A DNA stretch of 64,000 nucleotides, taken from contig DATMAG010000037.1 of the NCBI GenBank assembly GCA_035560235.1, positions 84,560 to 148,559 on the forward strand. Reading direction: 5' to 3'. The notes beneath the pieces were generated by a model that saw only the letters and a list, made by a program, of their open reading frames with translations, was not told where the DNA came from and ran no database searches. Shown piece by piece: positions 26,551 to 35,574 of this stretch. Source of the DNA: DASRDU01 sp035560235. Lineage in GTDB: Bacteria > Acidobacteriota > Blastocatellia > RBC074. The translations under genes and the position numbers were made by a program. Position 1 is the first letter of the stretch; each line of letters begins with the position of its first letter.

Positions 26551-27594
26551 ATGACTGAAAAAGCACTCAAATTCGGACTGGTCGGGGCCGGGCGCATTGC
26601 CGACTCCTACGTGCAGGCCTTTCGTGGCCTGCAGGCCGCGCATCTGGTCGCTGTCTCTGATGTCGAATCCGCGGCCGCAGAGGCGCTGGCCGCAAAGGTC
26701 GGCTGCGCGGCTTACGATTCACACCGGCAGATGTACGAGGATCACCCGCTCGACGCCGTCATCATCTGCACTCCGCCCGTAACGCATCCCGAACTCGCCA
26801 TCTTCTTTCTCGAACGGCAGGTGCATGTGCTCTGCGAAAAGCCGCTGAGCATTGATTCCGGCAGCGCACGGCTGATGCTCGCCACCGCGCGGCGTTACGG
26901 CGCCAGGCTGACGATGGCCTCGAAGTTTCGCTACGTCGAGGACGTGATGCGCGCCAAAAGCATCGTGCGTTCGGGCATCCTCGGTGAAATTCTGCTGGTC
27001 GAAAACACCTTCGCCTCGCGCGTGGATATGGCCGACCGGTGGAACTCGAATCCTGAAGTCGCCGGAGGCGGCGTGCTGATTGACAACGGAACGCACTCGG
27101 TTGACATCATGCGTTATCTGCTCGGCCCGCTCACGGACGTGCAGGTCGTCGAGGGCCGCCGCCCGTCGGGTTACGCCGTCGAAGAGACTGTGCAGTTGTT
27201 TGTGCGCAGCGGGTGCGGCGCCATCGGCAGCATTGATCTCTCCTGGCGCTTGCAGAAGGAGGTTGATTACTTCCTCAACATCTACGGCGTGCACGGCACG
27301 GTGTCGGTCGGCTGGAAGAACTCGAAGTACCGCCAGGCCACGAGCCGCGACTGGATCATTTTCGGCGATGGTTACGACAAGGTGCAGGCCTTTCGCAGCC
27401 AGCTTGAAAACTTCTGCAGCGCGATTCGCGGCGAAGAGGCGCTGCTGATTACTCCGGCTGACGCGCTCGCTTCGGTGGAAGTGATCGAGGCCGCTTACGC
27501 CGCGCTTAAAAACAGCCACTGGACGCCTGTCGCCCCAAAAGCCGCAGCCGATGATGCCGACGTGCTGGAACTTGAGGAACGCCTGATTGCCTGA
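26551..27594 (+). CDS. Gfo/Idh/MocA family sugar dehydrogenase
   Basis: A 347-residue NAD(P)-dependent oxidoreductase. The Rossmann motif GLVGAGRIADSY is at residues 8-19, and the conserved VLCEKPLS motif at about 95-102. The C-terminal fold (GGGVLIDNGTHSVDIM) is typical. With the upstream aminotransferase and downstream acetyltransferase it suits 3-dehydrogenation of a UDP-amino-uronate before amination, as WlbA/WbpB do. Its stop overlaps the TTG start of the next gene, so they are translationally coupled. Confidence 0.9.
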   Translation: MTEKALKFGLVGAGRIADSYVQAFRGLQAAHLVAVSDVESAAAEALAAKVGCAAYDSHRQMYEDHPLDAVIICTPPVTHPELAIFFLERQVHVLCEKPLSIDSGSARLMLATARRYGARLTMASKFRYVEDVMRAKSIVRSGILGEILLVENTFASRVDMADRWNSNPEVAGGGVLIDNGTHSVDIMRYLLGPLTDVQVVEGRRPSGYAVEETVQLFVRSGCGAIGSIDLSWRLQKEVDYFLNIYGVHGTVSVGWKNSKYRQATSRDWIIFGDGYDKVQAFRSQLENFCSAIRGEEALLITPADALASVEVIEAAYAALKNSHWTPVAPKAAADDADVLELEERLIA

Positions 27595-28225
27595 ACCTGT
27601 GACCAGAATTCACCCGACCGCAATCATCGAACCGGATGTGACAATCGGCCCCGGCACTTCAGTCTGGGACAACGTTCACATCCGCTCCGGCGCGAGTATT
27701 GGCGAGCAGTGCATCATCGGCGAAAAGACTTACATCGCTTACGGCGTGCGGATCGGCAGCCGCGTCAAGATCAACGCCTTTGTTTACATTTGCGCTGCCG
27801 TGACGATTGAGGACGGCGTGATGATCGCCGCCGGAACGATCTTCACGAATGATCGTTTCCCGCGCGCCACGACGCCCGATCTCAGACACCTGCGCCCGTC
27901 CGAACCCGATGAACACACGCTGCCGACGCTGGTGCGCGAGGGTGCGACCATCGGCGCGGGCAGCACAATCGGCAATGACCTGACCATCGGACGCTTTGCG
28001 ATGGTCGGCATGGGTTCGCTGGTGACAAAGAGCGTTCCTGACTTTCATCTGGTGATCGGTCATCCGGCGCATTCGGTCGGCTGCGTCTGCCGCTGCGGAC
28101 AACTGCTGCTGCGCTGGACGATTGAAGCCGTGCCGCCGAAGCAGGCCGAAGTGCAATGCAGCGCCTGCGGTTTGCCCTACGAAATCAGAGACGGCGCGGT
28201 GATTGAAATGAGTCCGCCGGAGTAA
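27587..28225 (+). CDS. Left-handed beta-helix (hexapeptide) N-acetyltransferase, WbpD/WlbB-like
   Basis: A 212-residue acyltransferase. Hexapeptide repeats run from about residue 10 to 150 (IIEPDVTIGPGTSVWDNVHI, ATIGAGSTIGNDLTIG), with FTNDRFPRAT as in WbpD/WlbB enzymes that acetylate UDP-3-amino-uronates. The C-terminus has a small four-cysteine zinc-ribbon-like tail (CVCRCG … CSACG). The start is TTG at 27587, overlapping the previous stop by 8 bases. Acetyl-CoA-dependent acetylation of the amino sugar is the inferred role. Confidence 0.88.
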   Translation: MPEPVTRIHPTAIIEPDVTIGPGTSVWDNVHIRSGASIGEQCIIGEKTYIAYGVRIGSRVKINAFVYICAAVTIEDGVMIAAGTIFTNDRFPRATTPDLRHLRPSEPDEHTLPTLVREGATIGAGSTIGNDLTIGRFAMVGMGSLVTKSVPDFHLVIGHPAHSVGCVCRCGQLLLRWTIEAVPPKQAEVQCSACGLPYEIRDGAVIEMSPPE

Positions 28226-28232
28226 TCAGACG

Positions 28233-28586
28233 ATGAGTCAGAATGTCATTCAGGAAAAGTCATACAGCTTCGCGCTGAGAATCGTGCGGTTGTACAAGCA
28301 CCTGTGCGAACAGCAGCAGGAATTTGTTCTGAGCAGATACCTGCTCGCTGCCGGAACCGCCATCGGCGCTCGTGTCAAAGCGGCGCAGGAGGCCGAATCA
28401 AAGACCGTTTTCGTGCAGGAAATGAGTGTAGCCCTGCAAAAGGCGTCAGAGACTGAATACTGGCTGCAACTGCTGCACGATGGCGGATTGCTGGACGAAA
28501 AGGCTTTCGATTCAATCAACACCGATTGTGTGGAAGTGAAAAAACTGCTGGTCGCCATCGTCAAATCAGCGAGAAAGGGCCAGTAG
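28233..28586 (+). CDS. Four-helix-bundle protein (S23/IVP family)
   Basis: A 117-residue helical protein of the four-helix-bundle family first seen as the 23S rRNA intervening-sequence protein. Recognisable segments: YSFALRIVRLYKHL, SRYLLAAGTAIGARVKAAQE, ALQKASETEYWLQLLHDGGL. The function of free-standing members is unknown; they often turn up in accessory positions and beside tandem small repeats, as here (28597-28695). It interrupts the polysaccharide genes but keeps their strand. Confidence 0.85.
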   Translation: MSQNVIQEKSYSFALRIVRLYKHLCEQQQEFVLSRYLLAAGTAIGARVKAAQEAESKTVFVQEMSVALQKASETEYWLQLLHDGGLLDEKAFDSINTDCVEVKKLLVAIVKSARKGQ

Positions 28587-28596
28587 CGGACAGGAC

Positions 28597-28695
28597 ATTC
28601 TCCATTCTCCATTCTCCATTCTCCATTACTGGCAGTGGCTGGTTTTACTGCTTCAATGCAGAGGAATGGAGAATGGAGAATGGAGAATGGAGAAT
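28597..28695. repeat. 31-bp perfect inverted repeat of ATTCTCC / GGAGAAT tandem units
   Basis: Arm 1 (28597-28627) is four ATTCTCC units plus ATT; arm 2 (28665-28695) is the exact complement. The loop is 37 nt. Arm 2 contains the ribosome site and the first two bases of the start codon of the FAD oxidoreductase gene, so the RNA hairpin would mask them. Confidence 0.95.
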
Positions 28696-30103
28696 GCGTT
28701 TGTCGGATTGCAGCGACAACTGGGGCATTGTTGGCGGCGGGCTGCTTGGCCTGACGCTGGCGCACGAGCTGGCGAAGCGGGGGCGGCGCGTGACGCTCTT
28801 TGAAAGCGCTGAGTCGGCGGGCGGGCTGGCGGGCGCGTGGGAGCTTGAAACCGACAGCGGCGAACGCATCACCTGGGATCGGCATTATCACGTCACGCTG
28901 CTTTCGGATCTGGCGCTGCGGCGACTGCTTGCTGAACTCGGCCTTGAGTCGGAGATGCAGTGGGTGATGACCCGCACCGGAGTTTACGCGAATGGCCGAC
29001 TTTATTCAGTCTCGAACGCTGCCGAATTTTTGCGCTTTCCGGCGCTGCGGCTGACGGACAAGCTGCGGCTCGGCGCGACGATTTTTTACGCCTCGCGGAT
29101 CAGAGACTGGAAGCGGCTCGAAGGGATTGCGGTCAGTGACTGGCTGCGGAAGCTTTCCGGCGCGCGAACGTTTGAAAAGTTCTGGCTGCCGCTGCTGCGC
29201 TCGAAGCTCGGAGACAATTACCGGATCACATCAGCCTCGTTCATCTGGGCGACAATCGCGCGGCTCTATGCGGCGCGGCGGACGGGTCTGAAAACAGAGA
29301 TGTTCGGCTATGTGCCGGGCGGGTATGCGCGCATCCTTGAGCGATTCGTCAGCGAGCTTGAAAACAGTGGCGTCAGCCTCAGGGTCAATCATGCGGCGAC
29401 GCGAATTATATCTGAATCAGGCAGTGTCAGGATTGAATTCAGCAATGGCAGAACTGAATCGTTCGATCACGTCATTGTGACGACGCCTGCGACGGTTGCG
29501 GCGCGCATCTGTGAAGGGCTTTCGCCGGATGAGATTGAACGGCTGAACGGCGTTCGTTATCAGGGAATCATCTGCGCCTCGCTGTTATTGAAACGCCCGC
29601 TCGCTGACTTTTACGTGACCAATCTGACCGACGCCGGGCTGCCGTTTACCGGCGTGATTGAAATGTCGGCGCTCGTGGATCGGCGGCATTTCGGCGGGCA
29701 CGCGCTGATCTATCTGCCGAAATACGTCGCGGCTGACGATCCGGCGTGGGCGCAGAGCGATGATGAAATCAGGGAGACATTCCTCGCCGCGCTCGAGCGA
29801 ATGTACAGTCATTTTCAGCGTGACGAAGTGCTGGCCTTTCGCGTCTCGCGGGTGCGGCAGGTTTTTCCGATCCCGACGCTGAAATTTTCAGCGCGCGTGC
29901 CGGAGATGGTGACTTCAGTGCGCGGTCTTTACGTCGTCAATTCGGCTCAGATTCTGAACGGCACGCTCAATGTCAATGAAACCGTCCAGCTTGCGGTCAG
30001 CGCAGCGGCGAAACTGATGGCTGAAGCAGACCGGCTGCATTCAGCCGCAACTACTACCGAAGATGCAGAAACCGACAGCCAGCCTGTCGCTGGATCTCGA
30101 TAA
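28694..30103 (+). CDS. NAD(P)/FAD-dependent oxidoreductase (protoporphyrinogen oxidase / UDP-galactopyranose mutase-like)
   Basis: A 469-residue flavoprotein. The dinucleotide motif GGGLLGLTLAHELAKRG lies at residues about 13-29, followed by VTLFESAESAGGLAG, typical of amine-oxidase-like flavoproteins. The sugar-locus context suggests a lipid-linked or nucleotide-sugar substrate rather than heme synthesis. ATG 28694 is used: GGAG of the preceding repeat unit is 8 nt upstream. Its 3' end overlaps the next gene by 41 bases. Substrate unknown. Confidence 0.8.
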   Translation: MRLSDCSDNWGIVGGGLLGLTLAHELAKRGRRVTLFESAESAGGLAGAWELETDSGERITWDRHYHVTLLSDLALRRLLAELGLESEMQWVMTRTGVYANGRLYSVSNAAEFLRFPALRLTDKLRLGATIFYASRIRDWKRLEGIAVSDWLRKLSGARTFEKFWLPLLRSKLGDNYRITSASFIWATIARLYAARRTGLKTEMFGYVPGGYARILERFVSELENSGVSLRVNHAATRIISESGSVRIEFSNGRTESFDHVIVTTPATVAARICEGLSPDEIERLNGVRYQGIICASLLLKRPLADFYVTNLTDAGLPFTGVIEMSALVDRRHFGGHALIYLPKYVAADDPAWAQSDDEIRETFLAALERMYSHFQRDEVLAFRVSRVRQVFPIPTLKFSARVPEMVTSVRGLYVVNSAQILNGTLNVNETVQLAVSAAAKLMAEADRLHSAATTTEDAETDSQPVAGSR

Positions 30104-31070
30104 TCAGTGGTCTTACCTGAAGACGCACGGCGATGCGGGGTGGGAATCGTTCCCGTCCTACCTGAACCTCGTTGTGCCGCGCGTCCTCGAGTTTCTGCGC
30201 GAGCGTCGGCTCACCATCACCTTCTTCATCGTCGGCCAGGACGCGGCGCTTGAAAAGAACGCGGAAGCGCTGCGTTCGATCGCCGCTGCCGGGCACGAGA
30301 TCGGCAATCATTCATTTCATCACGAACCCTGGCTGCATCTTTACACCGAAGCTCAGATCGAAGCTGAAATCGCGCGGGCTGAAGAGGCGATTGAAAGCGC
30401 GACCGGAGAGCGACCGCGCGGGTTTCGCGGGCCGGGCTTCAGTCTCTCTGCGGCAGTGCTGCGCGTGCTTGAGCGGCGCGGGTATGTTTACGACGCTTCG
30501 ACCTTTCCGACCTTTCTCGGGCCGCTTGCCCGCGCTTACTACTTTATGACCGCAAAGCTGAGCCGCGAGGAGATGGAACGGCGCAGGGCGCTGTTCGGCA
30601 CATTCAGTGAAGGCCTGCGCCCGCTCAGGCCGTATCGCTGGAGCCTCGGCGATCACAGGAGCCTGATCGAAATTCCGGTGACGACGCTGCCGGTTCTCAG
30701 AGTGCCGGTTCACGCGAGCTATGTGCTGTATCTGAGTTCGTATTCGACGGCGCTGGCGCGGTTGTATTTCAGGACGGCTGTCCGGCTGTGCCGGATGACG
30801 GGCACGCCGGTGTCGCTGCTGCTGCATCCGCTCGATTTTCTCGGCGCGGAGGATGTGCGCGAGTTGTCGTTCTTTCCCGGCATGAATCTGAATGCTGAGA
30901 GAAAGCTGGCTCTGGTCAGCGACGTGATTGAAATGCTCAGGCAGGAGTTCGAGGTTGTGCCGATGCGGCAGCAGGCTGAAACGGCGGCGGCGGCGGGACT
31001 CAGGCTCGTGCGCCCGCGATTCAGACAGACTGACGCGGGCGCGCTGCGCCTGAAGGAGACAGAAGGGTGA
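30063..31070 (+). CDS. Polysaccharide deacetylase (NodB homology domain)
   Basis: A 335-residue deacetylase with intact catalytic motifs, unlike the fused one at 23448: LDLDNQW (Asp pair), GNHSFHHEPW (metal-binding histidines), FRGPGFS (motif 3 Arg) and LLHPLDFL (motif 5 His). It removes N- or O-acetyl groups from a glycan or lipid-linked sugar. No signal peptide, so a cytoplasmic lipid-linked substrate is possible. It overlaps the gene before it by 41 bases and the gene after it by GTGA. Confidence 0.88.
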   Translation: MQKPTASLSLDLDNQWSYLKTHGDAGWESFPSYLNLVVPRVLEFLRERRLTITFFIVGQDAALEKNAEALRSIAAAGHEIGNHSFHHEPWLHLYTEAQIEAEIARAEEAIESATGERPRGFRGPGFSLSAAVLRVLERRGYVYDASTFPTFLGPLARAYYFMTAKLSREEMERRRALFGTFSEGLRPLRPYRWSLGDHRSLIEIPVTTLPVLRVPVHASYVLYLSSYSTALARLYFRTAVRLCRMTGTPVSLLLHPLDFLGAEDVRELSFFPGMNLNAERKLALVSDVIEMLRQEFEVVPMRQQAETAAAAGLRLVRPRFRQTDAGALRLKETEG

Positions 31071-32029
31071 GCGCCGATTCAACCAAAGTCGTGGTGACGC
31101 AGCCGCAGCGCGCAGTTCGCGCGCTGCGGGCGACGCTGGGCGGGCTGCTCGTCAGCCTGCGGCCTTATCAGTGGGTCAAGAATTCGCTGGTCTTCAGCGG
31201 CCTGATCTTTTCAGGCTCGCTGTTCAAAGCCGAACTGATGGGCAGGGCCGTGCTGGCCTGCATCGCCTTCTGTCTGGCAAGCAGCGGCATTTATCTTTTC
31301 AACGACCTGCGCGATCTGCCGTCAGACCGGCAGCATCCGCAGAAGAAGAGACGTCCGCTGGCTTCGGGTCAGATCAGTCAGCCGCTGGCGCTGACGGTGA
31401 TGATTGCGCTGCTGCTCGGCGCGACGATTCTGGCAGAATGGCTGAGCCTCCCATTCTCGCTGCTCGTGGGCCTCTATGTGCTGCTCAACGCGGGCTACTC
31501 GTTCGGCCTCAAGCAGGTCGTGATTCTGGACATCATCCTCGTGGCAATGGGCTTTGTGATTCGCGCGGTGGCGGGCGCGGTCGTCATCAGTGTGGAGCCT
31601 TCGCAATGGCTGATTCTGTGCACGCTGATGCTGGCGCTGATGATTGTCAGTGGCAAGCGTCGTTACGATGTCGTGCTGGCGCACGATAATCCGGAACTGC
31701 GGCGGGCCGGGCGCGAATGGTATTCAGTGCAGTTTCTCGACCTGATGACGGCAATGACGGGCGGCGCAGCGATTATTACCTATGCGCTCTACACGCAGGC
31801 GGCTGAAACCATCGCCCGCTTCGGCACGCGCGGAATCATTCTGACCGTGCCGTTTGTCGTGTATGGCATCTTCCGCTATCTGTTCCTGATGCACCGGCGC
31901 GACAGCGCTGCTGATCCGGCGAAGCTGTTTCTGACCGACCGGCCAACACTCATCAACGCGCTGCTGTGGACGCTGACCGTGTGCCTGGTGCTGTACGGCT
32001 CGCGGTGGTGGCCACTGACGGGCAAATGA
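31067..32029 (+). CDS. UbiA-superfamily prenyltransferase, decaprenyl-phosphate phosphoribosyltransferase-like
   Basis: A 320-residue integral membrane protein with about eight or nine helices. The first acidic motif NDLRDLPSDRQHP and RRPLASGQIS match the decaprenyl-phosphate phosphoribosyltransferase (DPPR synthase) branch of the UbiA superfamily; RPYQWVKN near residue 30 is also typical. That enzyme attaches phosphoribose from PRPP to polyprenyl phosphate as a precursor of arabinose or ribose donors. Translation couples through a GTGA overlap with the deacetylase gene. The pentose donor would suit the two GT39-type transferases downstream (inference). Confidence 0.85.
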   Translation: MSADSTKVVVTQPQRAVRALRATLGGLLVSLRPYQWVKNSLVFSGLIFSGSLFKAELMGRAVLACIAFCLASSGIYLFNDLRDLPSDRQHPQKKRRPLASGQISQPLALTVMIALLLGATILAEWLSLPFSLLVGLYVLLNAGYSFGLKQVVILDIILVAMGFVIRAVAGAVVISVEPSQWLILCTLMLALMIVSGKRRYDVVLAHDNPELRRAGREWYSVQFLDLMTAMTGGAAIITYALYTQAAETIARFGTRGIILTVPFVVYGIFRYLFLMHRRDSAADPAKLFLTDRPTLINALLWTLTVCLVLYGSRWWPLTGK

Positions 32030-32056
32030 ATCTCTGAAGACACAAGGAACTGCTGC

Positions 32057-33550
32057 TTGAAGAAAGCGGGCCTGATATTCCTGATCATCTTCCTGCTCGG
32101 CGCCGGGTTGCGCACGATCAATCTGCGGCGCCCGGTCACACTGCCGTCGTGGCGCGAAGCCGACCTCTGCGCCGTCGCCCGGAACTATTATCGTGAAGGA
32201 CTCAATCCTTTTTACCCGCGCATTGACTGGCGCGGCGACGGGCCGGGGTACGCCGAGATGGAATTTCCGTTCTATCCCTGGACGATGGCGCTGCTCTACA
32301 AAATATTCGGCGTTCACGAAACGACAGGACGAGTGCTGGCTTATCTTTTTTCGCTGATTGCGCTCGCGGTCTTTATGCTCCTGGCCCGGCGACTGCTGCC
32401 GCCGACCGGGGCAGTGGTGGCTGCGCTCTTTTACGCCTTCAATCCGCTGAGCATTTTTGTGGCGACGGCGATTCAGCCCGAATCGCTGATGCTGATGTGG
32501 TATCTGATCGCCGGGTATGCGTTCATCCGCTGGATTGATGAGGATTCGGTCAGGCATTACTGGCTGGCAGTGACGGCAACGGCGCTGGCGATTCTGGCCA
32601 AGGCTCCGGCAGGACACATCGGATTATTTTTTGCGGCGCTGCTGCTCTGGCGAAAGGGATGGCGCGCGCTCGGTGAGGCGCGGGTCTGGATGTTCGGCGC
32701 GCTCGCGCTGCTGCCCGGTGCCTTGTGGTACTGGCACGCGCACGGGCTGTGGTTGAAGTATGGCAACTCGCTCGGCGTCTCGAACGAATATCACTGGGCG
32801 GGCAGGGATCTCTTCACCAATCCGTACTTCATCAAAGGCATCTTTCAACTGGAACTGAGGCACGTCTGGATGCTGAGCGGAGCGGCGCTCGCCATCGCCG
32901 GACTGCTCGCGGGCTGGAAGGAGAAGGTCGTGCGTTACAGTCTGTGCTGGCTGCTCAGCGCGGGCGTTTATTACCTGGCGGCGGCGCGCACGACGGCTGA
33001 TGCGTGGGCTTTTTACTATCACATTCCTTCGGTTGTTCCGGCGGCTCTGCTGATCGGCGCGGGTTTTGAATCGCTGCGAAAATACGAGTGGCCGGGCCTG
33101 CTGACGCATCGTGCGGTCACGCTCCTGCTGCTGCTCTGTGTGGGCGCGACGCTGGCGTTTGAAATCAGACAGACGCGCATCACGACTGCGGCGGGCGATA
33201 CTGAGTTGCACCGCTGCGCGAATCACTTCGCGCCTGAGTTGCGCCAGGCCGGACTGATTCTGGCTTCAGGCGGCTCGTGCCGGGATGCGGATGGTTATCA
33301 GGTGGCTTACAACGCTTCGTATTTTTTCTACTGGCTGGATCGCCGGGGCTTCAATGTCTGCGAAGAGGAACAGTCGCTTCAGGCCGTCAGATCGTTTGCT
33401 GAACGCGGGGCGGTTTACTTCATCGCCGAAAAACAGGCGCTGAAGAAAAAGCCGGGCCTTGAAGCCGAACTGCGGGCGAACTTCCCGGTCACAGCCGAAT
33501 GCGAGAGCGCAGTGGTCTTTCAGCTTCATCAGCAGGGTCAGAAAGTATGA
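32057..33550 (+). CDS. GT39-type (ArnT/PMT-like) membrane glycosyltransferase
   Basis: A 497-residue protein with about ten or more transmembrane segments. The early periplasmic loop has SWREADLCAVARNYY (about residues 32-46), corresponding to the acidic catalytic site of GT-C transferases that use polyprenyl-phosphate sugars. Only the N-terminal half resembles the family well; the C-terminal 150 residues are a soluble domain. Starts at TTG 32057 with AAGGAA 9 nt upstream. Adds a sugar in the periplasm; acceptor unknown. Confidence 0.82.
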   Translation: MKKAGLIFLIIFLLGAGLRTINLRRPVTLPSWREADLCAVARNYYREGLNPFYPRIDWRGDGPGYAEMEFPFYPWTMALLYKIFGVHETTGRVLAYLFSLIALAVFMLLARRLLPPTGAVVAALFYAFNPLSIFVATAIQPESLMLMWYLIAGYAFIRWIDEDSVRHYWLAVTATALAILAKAPAGHIGLFFAALLLWRKGWRALGEARVWMFGALALLPGALWYWHAHGLWLKYGNSLGVSNEYHWAGRDLFTNPYFIKGIFQLELRHVWMLSGAALAIAGLLAGWKEKVVRYSLCWLLSAGVYYLAAARTTADAWAFYYHIPSVVPAALLIGAGFESLRKYEWPGLLTHRAVTLLLLLCVGATLAFEIRQTRITTAAGDTELHRCANHFAPELRQAGLILASGGSCRDADGYQVAYNASYFFYWLDRRGFNVCEEEQSLQAVRSFAERGAVYFIAEKQALKKKPGLEAELRANFPVTAECESAVVFQLHQQGQKV

Positions 33551-33574
33551 AGCGATTGAAGAGAGCGGAGTGGA

Positions 33575-35092
33575 ATGAAACGCGAAACGGCAATCAGTCG
33601 CCTGTCGGCGCTCGCGTTCTGCGCCGTGATCGGCGTGGTTCTCTTTCTGGCGCTGAAGCTGAACGTCTGGATTGACGAAGGCTTCACGCTTGAGACGACG
33701 CGCCTCAGTCCCGCCGGAGCCTTCAGACAGGCTCTCCGGGTTGAATTGCAGGCGCCGCTCTATTTCGTCCTGCTCAGCCTGTGGCGCAAGCTGAACGATG
33801 CGGTCTGGTTTGCCCGGCTCTTTTCAGCTGGTTGTTACGTCCTCACGCTGCCGCTCGTCGCGGCGCTGGCGCGAAGGTATCTCAGGAATGTTCAGCCCGT
33901 CCTGGCGATGACCGTCTTCGCGCTGCATCCCCTGGCCATTCAGTTCGCCGTTGAGATTCGCCTGTACGCGCTGCTGATGCTGCTGTCGGGCGCGCTGCTC
34001 GCGCTCTTTTATGACGCTTATCTGGCAGAGCAGCCGCAGCGGCGCGCTGAGGTGCTCTATACGCTCGTGGCTGTGGCCGCGCTGTGGACGCAGTATTACA
34101 TCGGGCCGACGCTGCTCGCGGGCGGCGTGGCGCTGCTTTGTCTGCGACGCTGGCGGGCGCTCGCGCGTTACCTGATCGCAATGATGATTGTCGGCCTCTG
34201 TTTTCTGCCGCTCGCGCGGGAGGCGCTGGCGCAGCGGGCGGAACTGACCGCCGGGGCGACCTCCGCGCTGCCTGTCTTCGAGTGTCTGAGGTTTATGGCC
34301 TGGCGCATCCAGGAGCTTCTGCTGCCGGTGGAATGGAAGCGGCTGGCGGCGGCGCACAGTCTGATCCTGCGGCTGATGGCGCTCGCGGGACTGCTGCTCT
34401 GGTGGAAAAGAAAGGATCGCGGATTCGGCCCTGAGCGGCTGGCGCTGCTGATTATGACGGCTGTGATCACGGCTGGCTTCGCTGTGATCCTGCGGCTGAC
34501 GAATCCGGAACTGATGCAGCCGCGACACACGGTCGCGCTTTTTCTGCCGCTGCTGCTGACGGCGCTGGCAATGGTGGATGCAGTCGGGCGGCGAGGCTTC
34601 ACGATGACGTGGCTCGCGCTGGTCTGCACTTTCAGCATCTCGTCGCTGATCGTGACCTGGCAGCCGCTGGCCAAGGATGGCGATTATCAGCGGGTGGCCT
34701 CATTTCTGATGGCGCAGGAAAAGCCCGGCGAGCCGGTGCTGGTCTTTCACGGCTTTGGCGCAATGCCGCTCAGTCATCATTACAGCGGCATCAACCGGAT
34801 CATTTCGGTTCCGGTCGAAAATCAGCTCAGAAGCTACAACCGGCGCGACTACATTCTGCGCGATGAAGCGCAGCTCAGTGACCTGCTCAGGCAGGCGGGC
34901 GATCCCGAACGATTCTGGCTGGTGCGCAATACGCTCTGCCGCGAGATTGACATTGATTACAACTGCCCGCTGCTCGAAACCTTCGTGAACCGTTATTACA
35001 CGGTCGAGCAGCGCCGTGAATTCTTCCTTTCCGAAGTCCGCCTGCTCAGGCGAAAGTCCGGACCGGCGCTTCAGCGCCAGGGCGGGAACTGA
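33575..35092 (+). CDS. GT39-type membrane glycosyltransferase
   Basis: A 505-residue GT-C-type protein, distinct from its neighbour. The catalytic loop is LNVWIDEGFTLETTRLS (about residues 24-40), then many hydrophobic helices (to about 360) and a periplasmic C-terminal domain. It should transfer a sugar from a polyprenyl phosphate. It ends the polysaccharide locus, overlapping the convergent coiled-coil gene by 22 bases. Confidence 0.82.
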   Translation: MKRETAISRLSALAFCAVIGVVLFLALKLNVWIDEGFTLETTRLSPAGAFRQALRVELQAPLYFVLLSLWRKLNDAVWFARLFSAGCYVLTLPLVAALARRYLRNVQPVLAMTVFALHPLAIQFAVEIRLYALLMLLSGALLALFYDAYLAEQPQRRAEVLYTLVAVAALWTQYYIGPTLLAGGVALLCLRRWRALARYLIAMMIVGLCFLPLAREALAQRAELTAGATSALPVFECLRFMAWRIQELLLPVEWKRLAAAHSLILRLMALAGLLLWWKRKDRGFGPERLALLIMTAVITAGFAVILRLTNPELMQPRHTVALFLPLLLTALAMVDAVGRRGFTMTWLALVCTFSISSLIVTWQPLAKDGDYQRVASFLMAQEKPGEPVLVFHGFGAMPLSHHYSGINRIISVPVENQLRSYNRRDYILRDEAQLSDLLRQAGDPERFWLVRNTLCREIDIDYNCPLLETFVNRYYTVEQRREFFLSEVRLLRRKSGPALQRQGGN

Positions 35093-35511
35093 ATCGGGTT
35101 GTCGGGGTGAAGGCGACAGGAACTGTCGGCCTGTCCTGCTTTCTTCCGCGCCTCGCGGACTCGCTCAGGCGTGGTTCGCTCATCAAGTTGCACGACGCCG
35201 CACTCAATCAGTCTGACGCGCGAGGCAATGATTTCGAGTTCGCTGCGCAGCAGTCGCAATTCGGTGCTCTGAGCAGCAGCGGCGGGCGGCGGCTGGACAG
35301 GGCGCTGAGTCATTCGGCTCTGCTGTTCTACCTGATTCAGTCTCGATTCCAGCGAATAGATGCGCTGTTCGATGGCGCTCACGCGGCGATCAAGCATCAT
35401 CAGATCCTGCGGCGGAGCCGGGCGGGTAAAAGCCGGTGCGGCGGCCTGGGCTGCAATCATCAGCGCGGCCCCGATGCAAACGGTCAGAGCCAGCAGTCTT
35501 TGATTTGTCAT
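35071..35511 (-). CDS. Exported coiled-coil protein of unknown function
   Basis: A 146-residue protein with a signal peptide (LLALTVCIGAALMIAAQAAA) followed by two coiled-coil stretches (about residues 37-65, DRRVSAIEQRIYSLESRLNQ; about 83-110) joined by a Pro/Ala linker. The C-terminal part has a CGVVQLDERTTPERV segment and two Cys residues. I do not recognise a family. It runs convergent to the polysaccharide genes, so it is not part of that transcript. Confidence 0.7.
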   Translation of the reverse strand: MTNQRLLALTVCIGAALMIAAQAAAPAFTRPAPPQDLMMLDRRVSAIEQRIYSLESRLNQVEQQSRMTQRPVQPPPAAAAQSTELRLLRSELEIIASRVRLIECGVVQLDERTTPERVREARKKAGQADSSCRLHPDNPIQFPPWR

Positions 35512-35574
35512 TTTCTTCTCCTCCGGGAAGTCTGCTCTGCCTTCATGATTGTTTCCGGCAAATGAGCTTTCCTG

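Noticed and set aside
28233..28586. Four-helix-bundle gene as another case of the 3'-end copy architecture
   Set aside because: The sequence after it shows no copy of the acetyltransferase gene end, only a repeat hairpin.
31724..32617. A 297-residue minus-strand open frame spanning the UbiA and GT39 genes
   Set aside because: It is a shadow of two well-supported plus-strand genes, with no ribosome site or motif.
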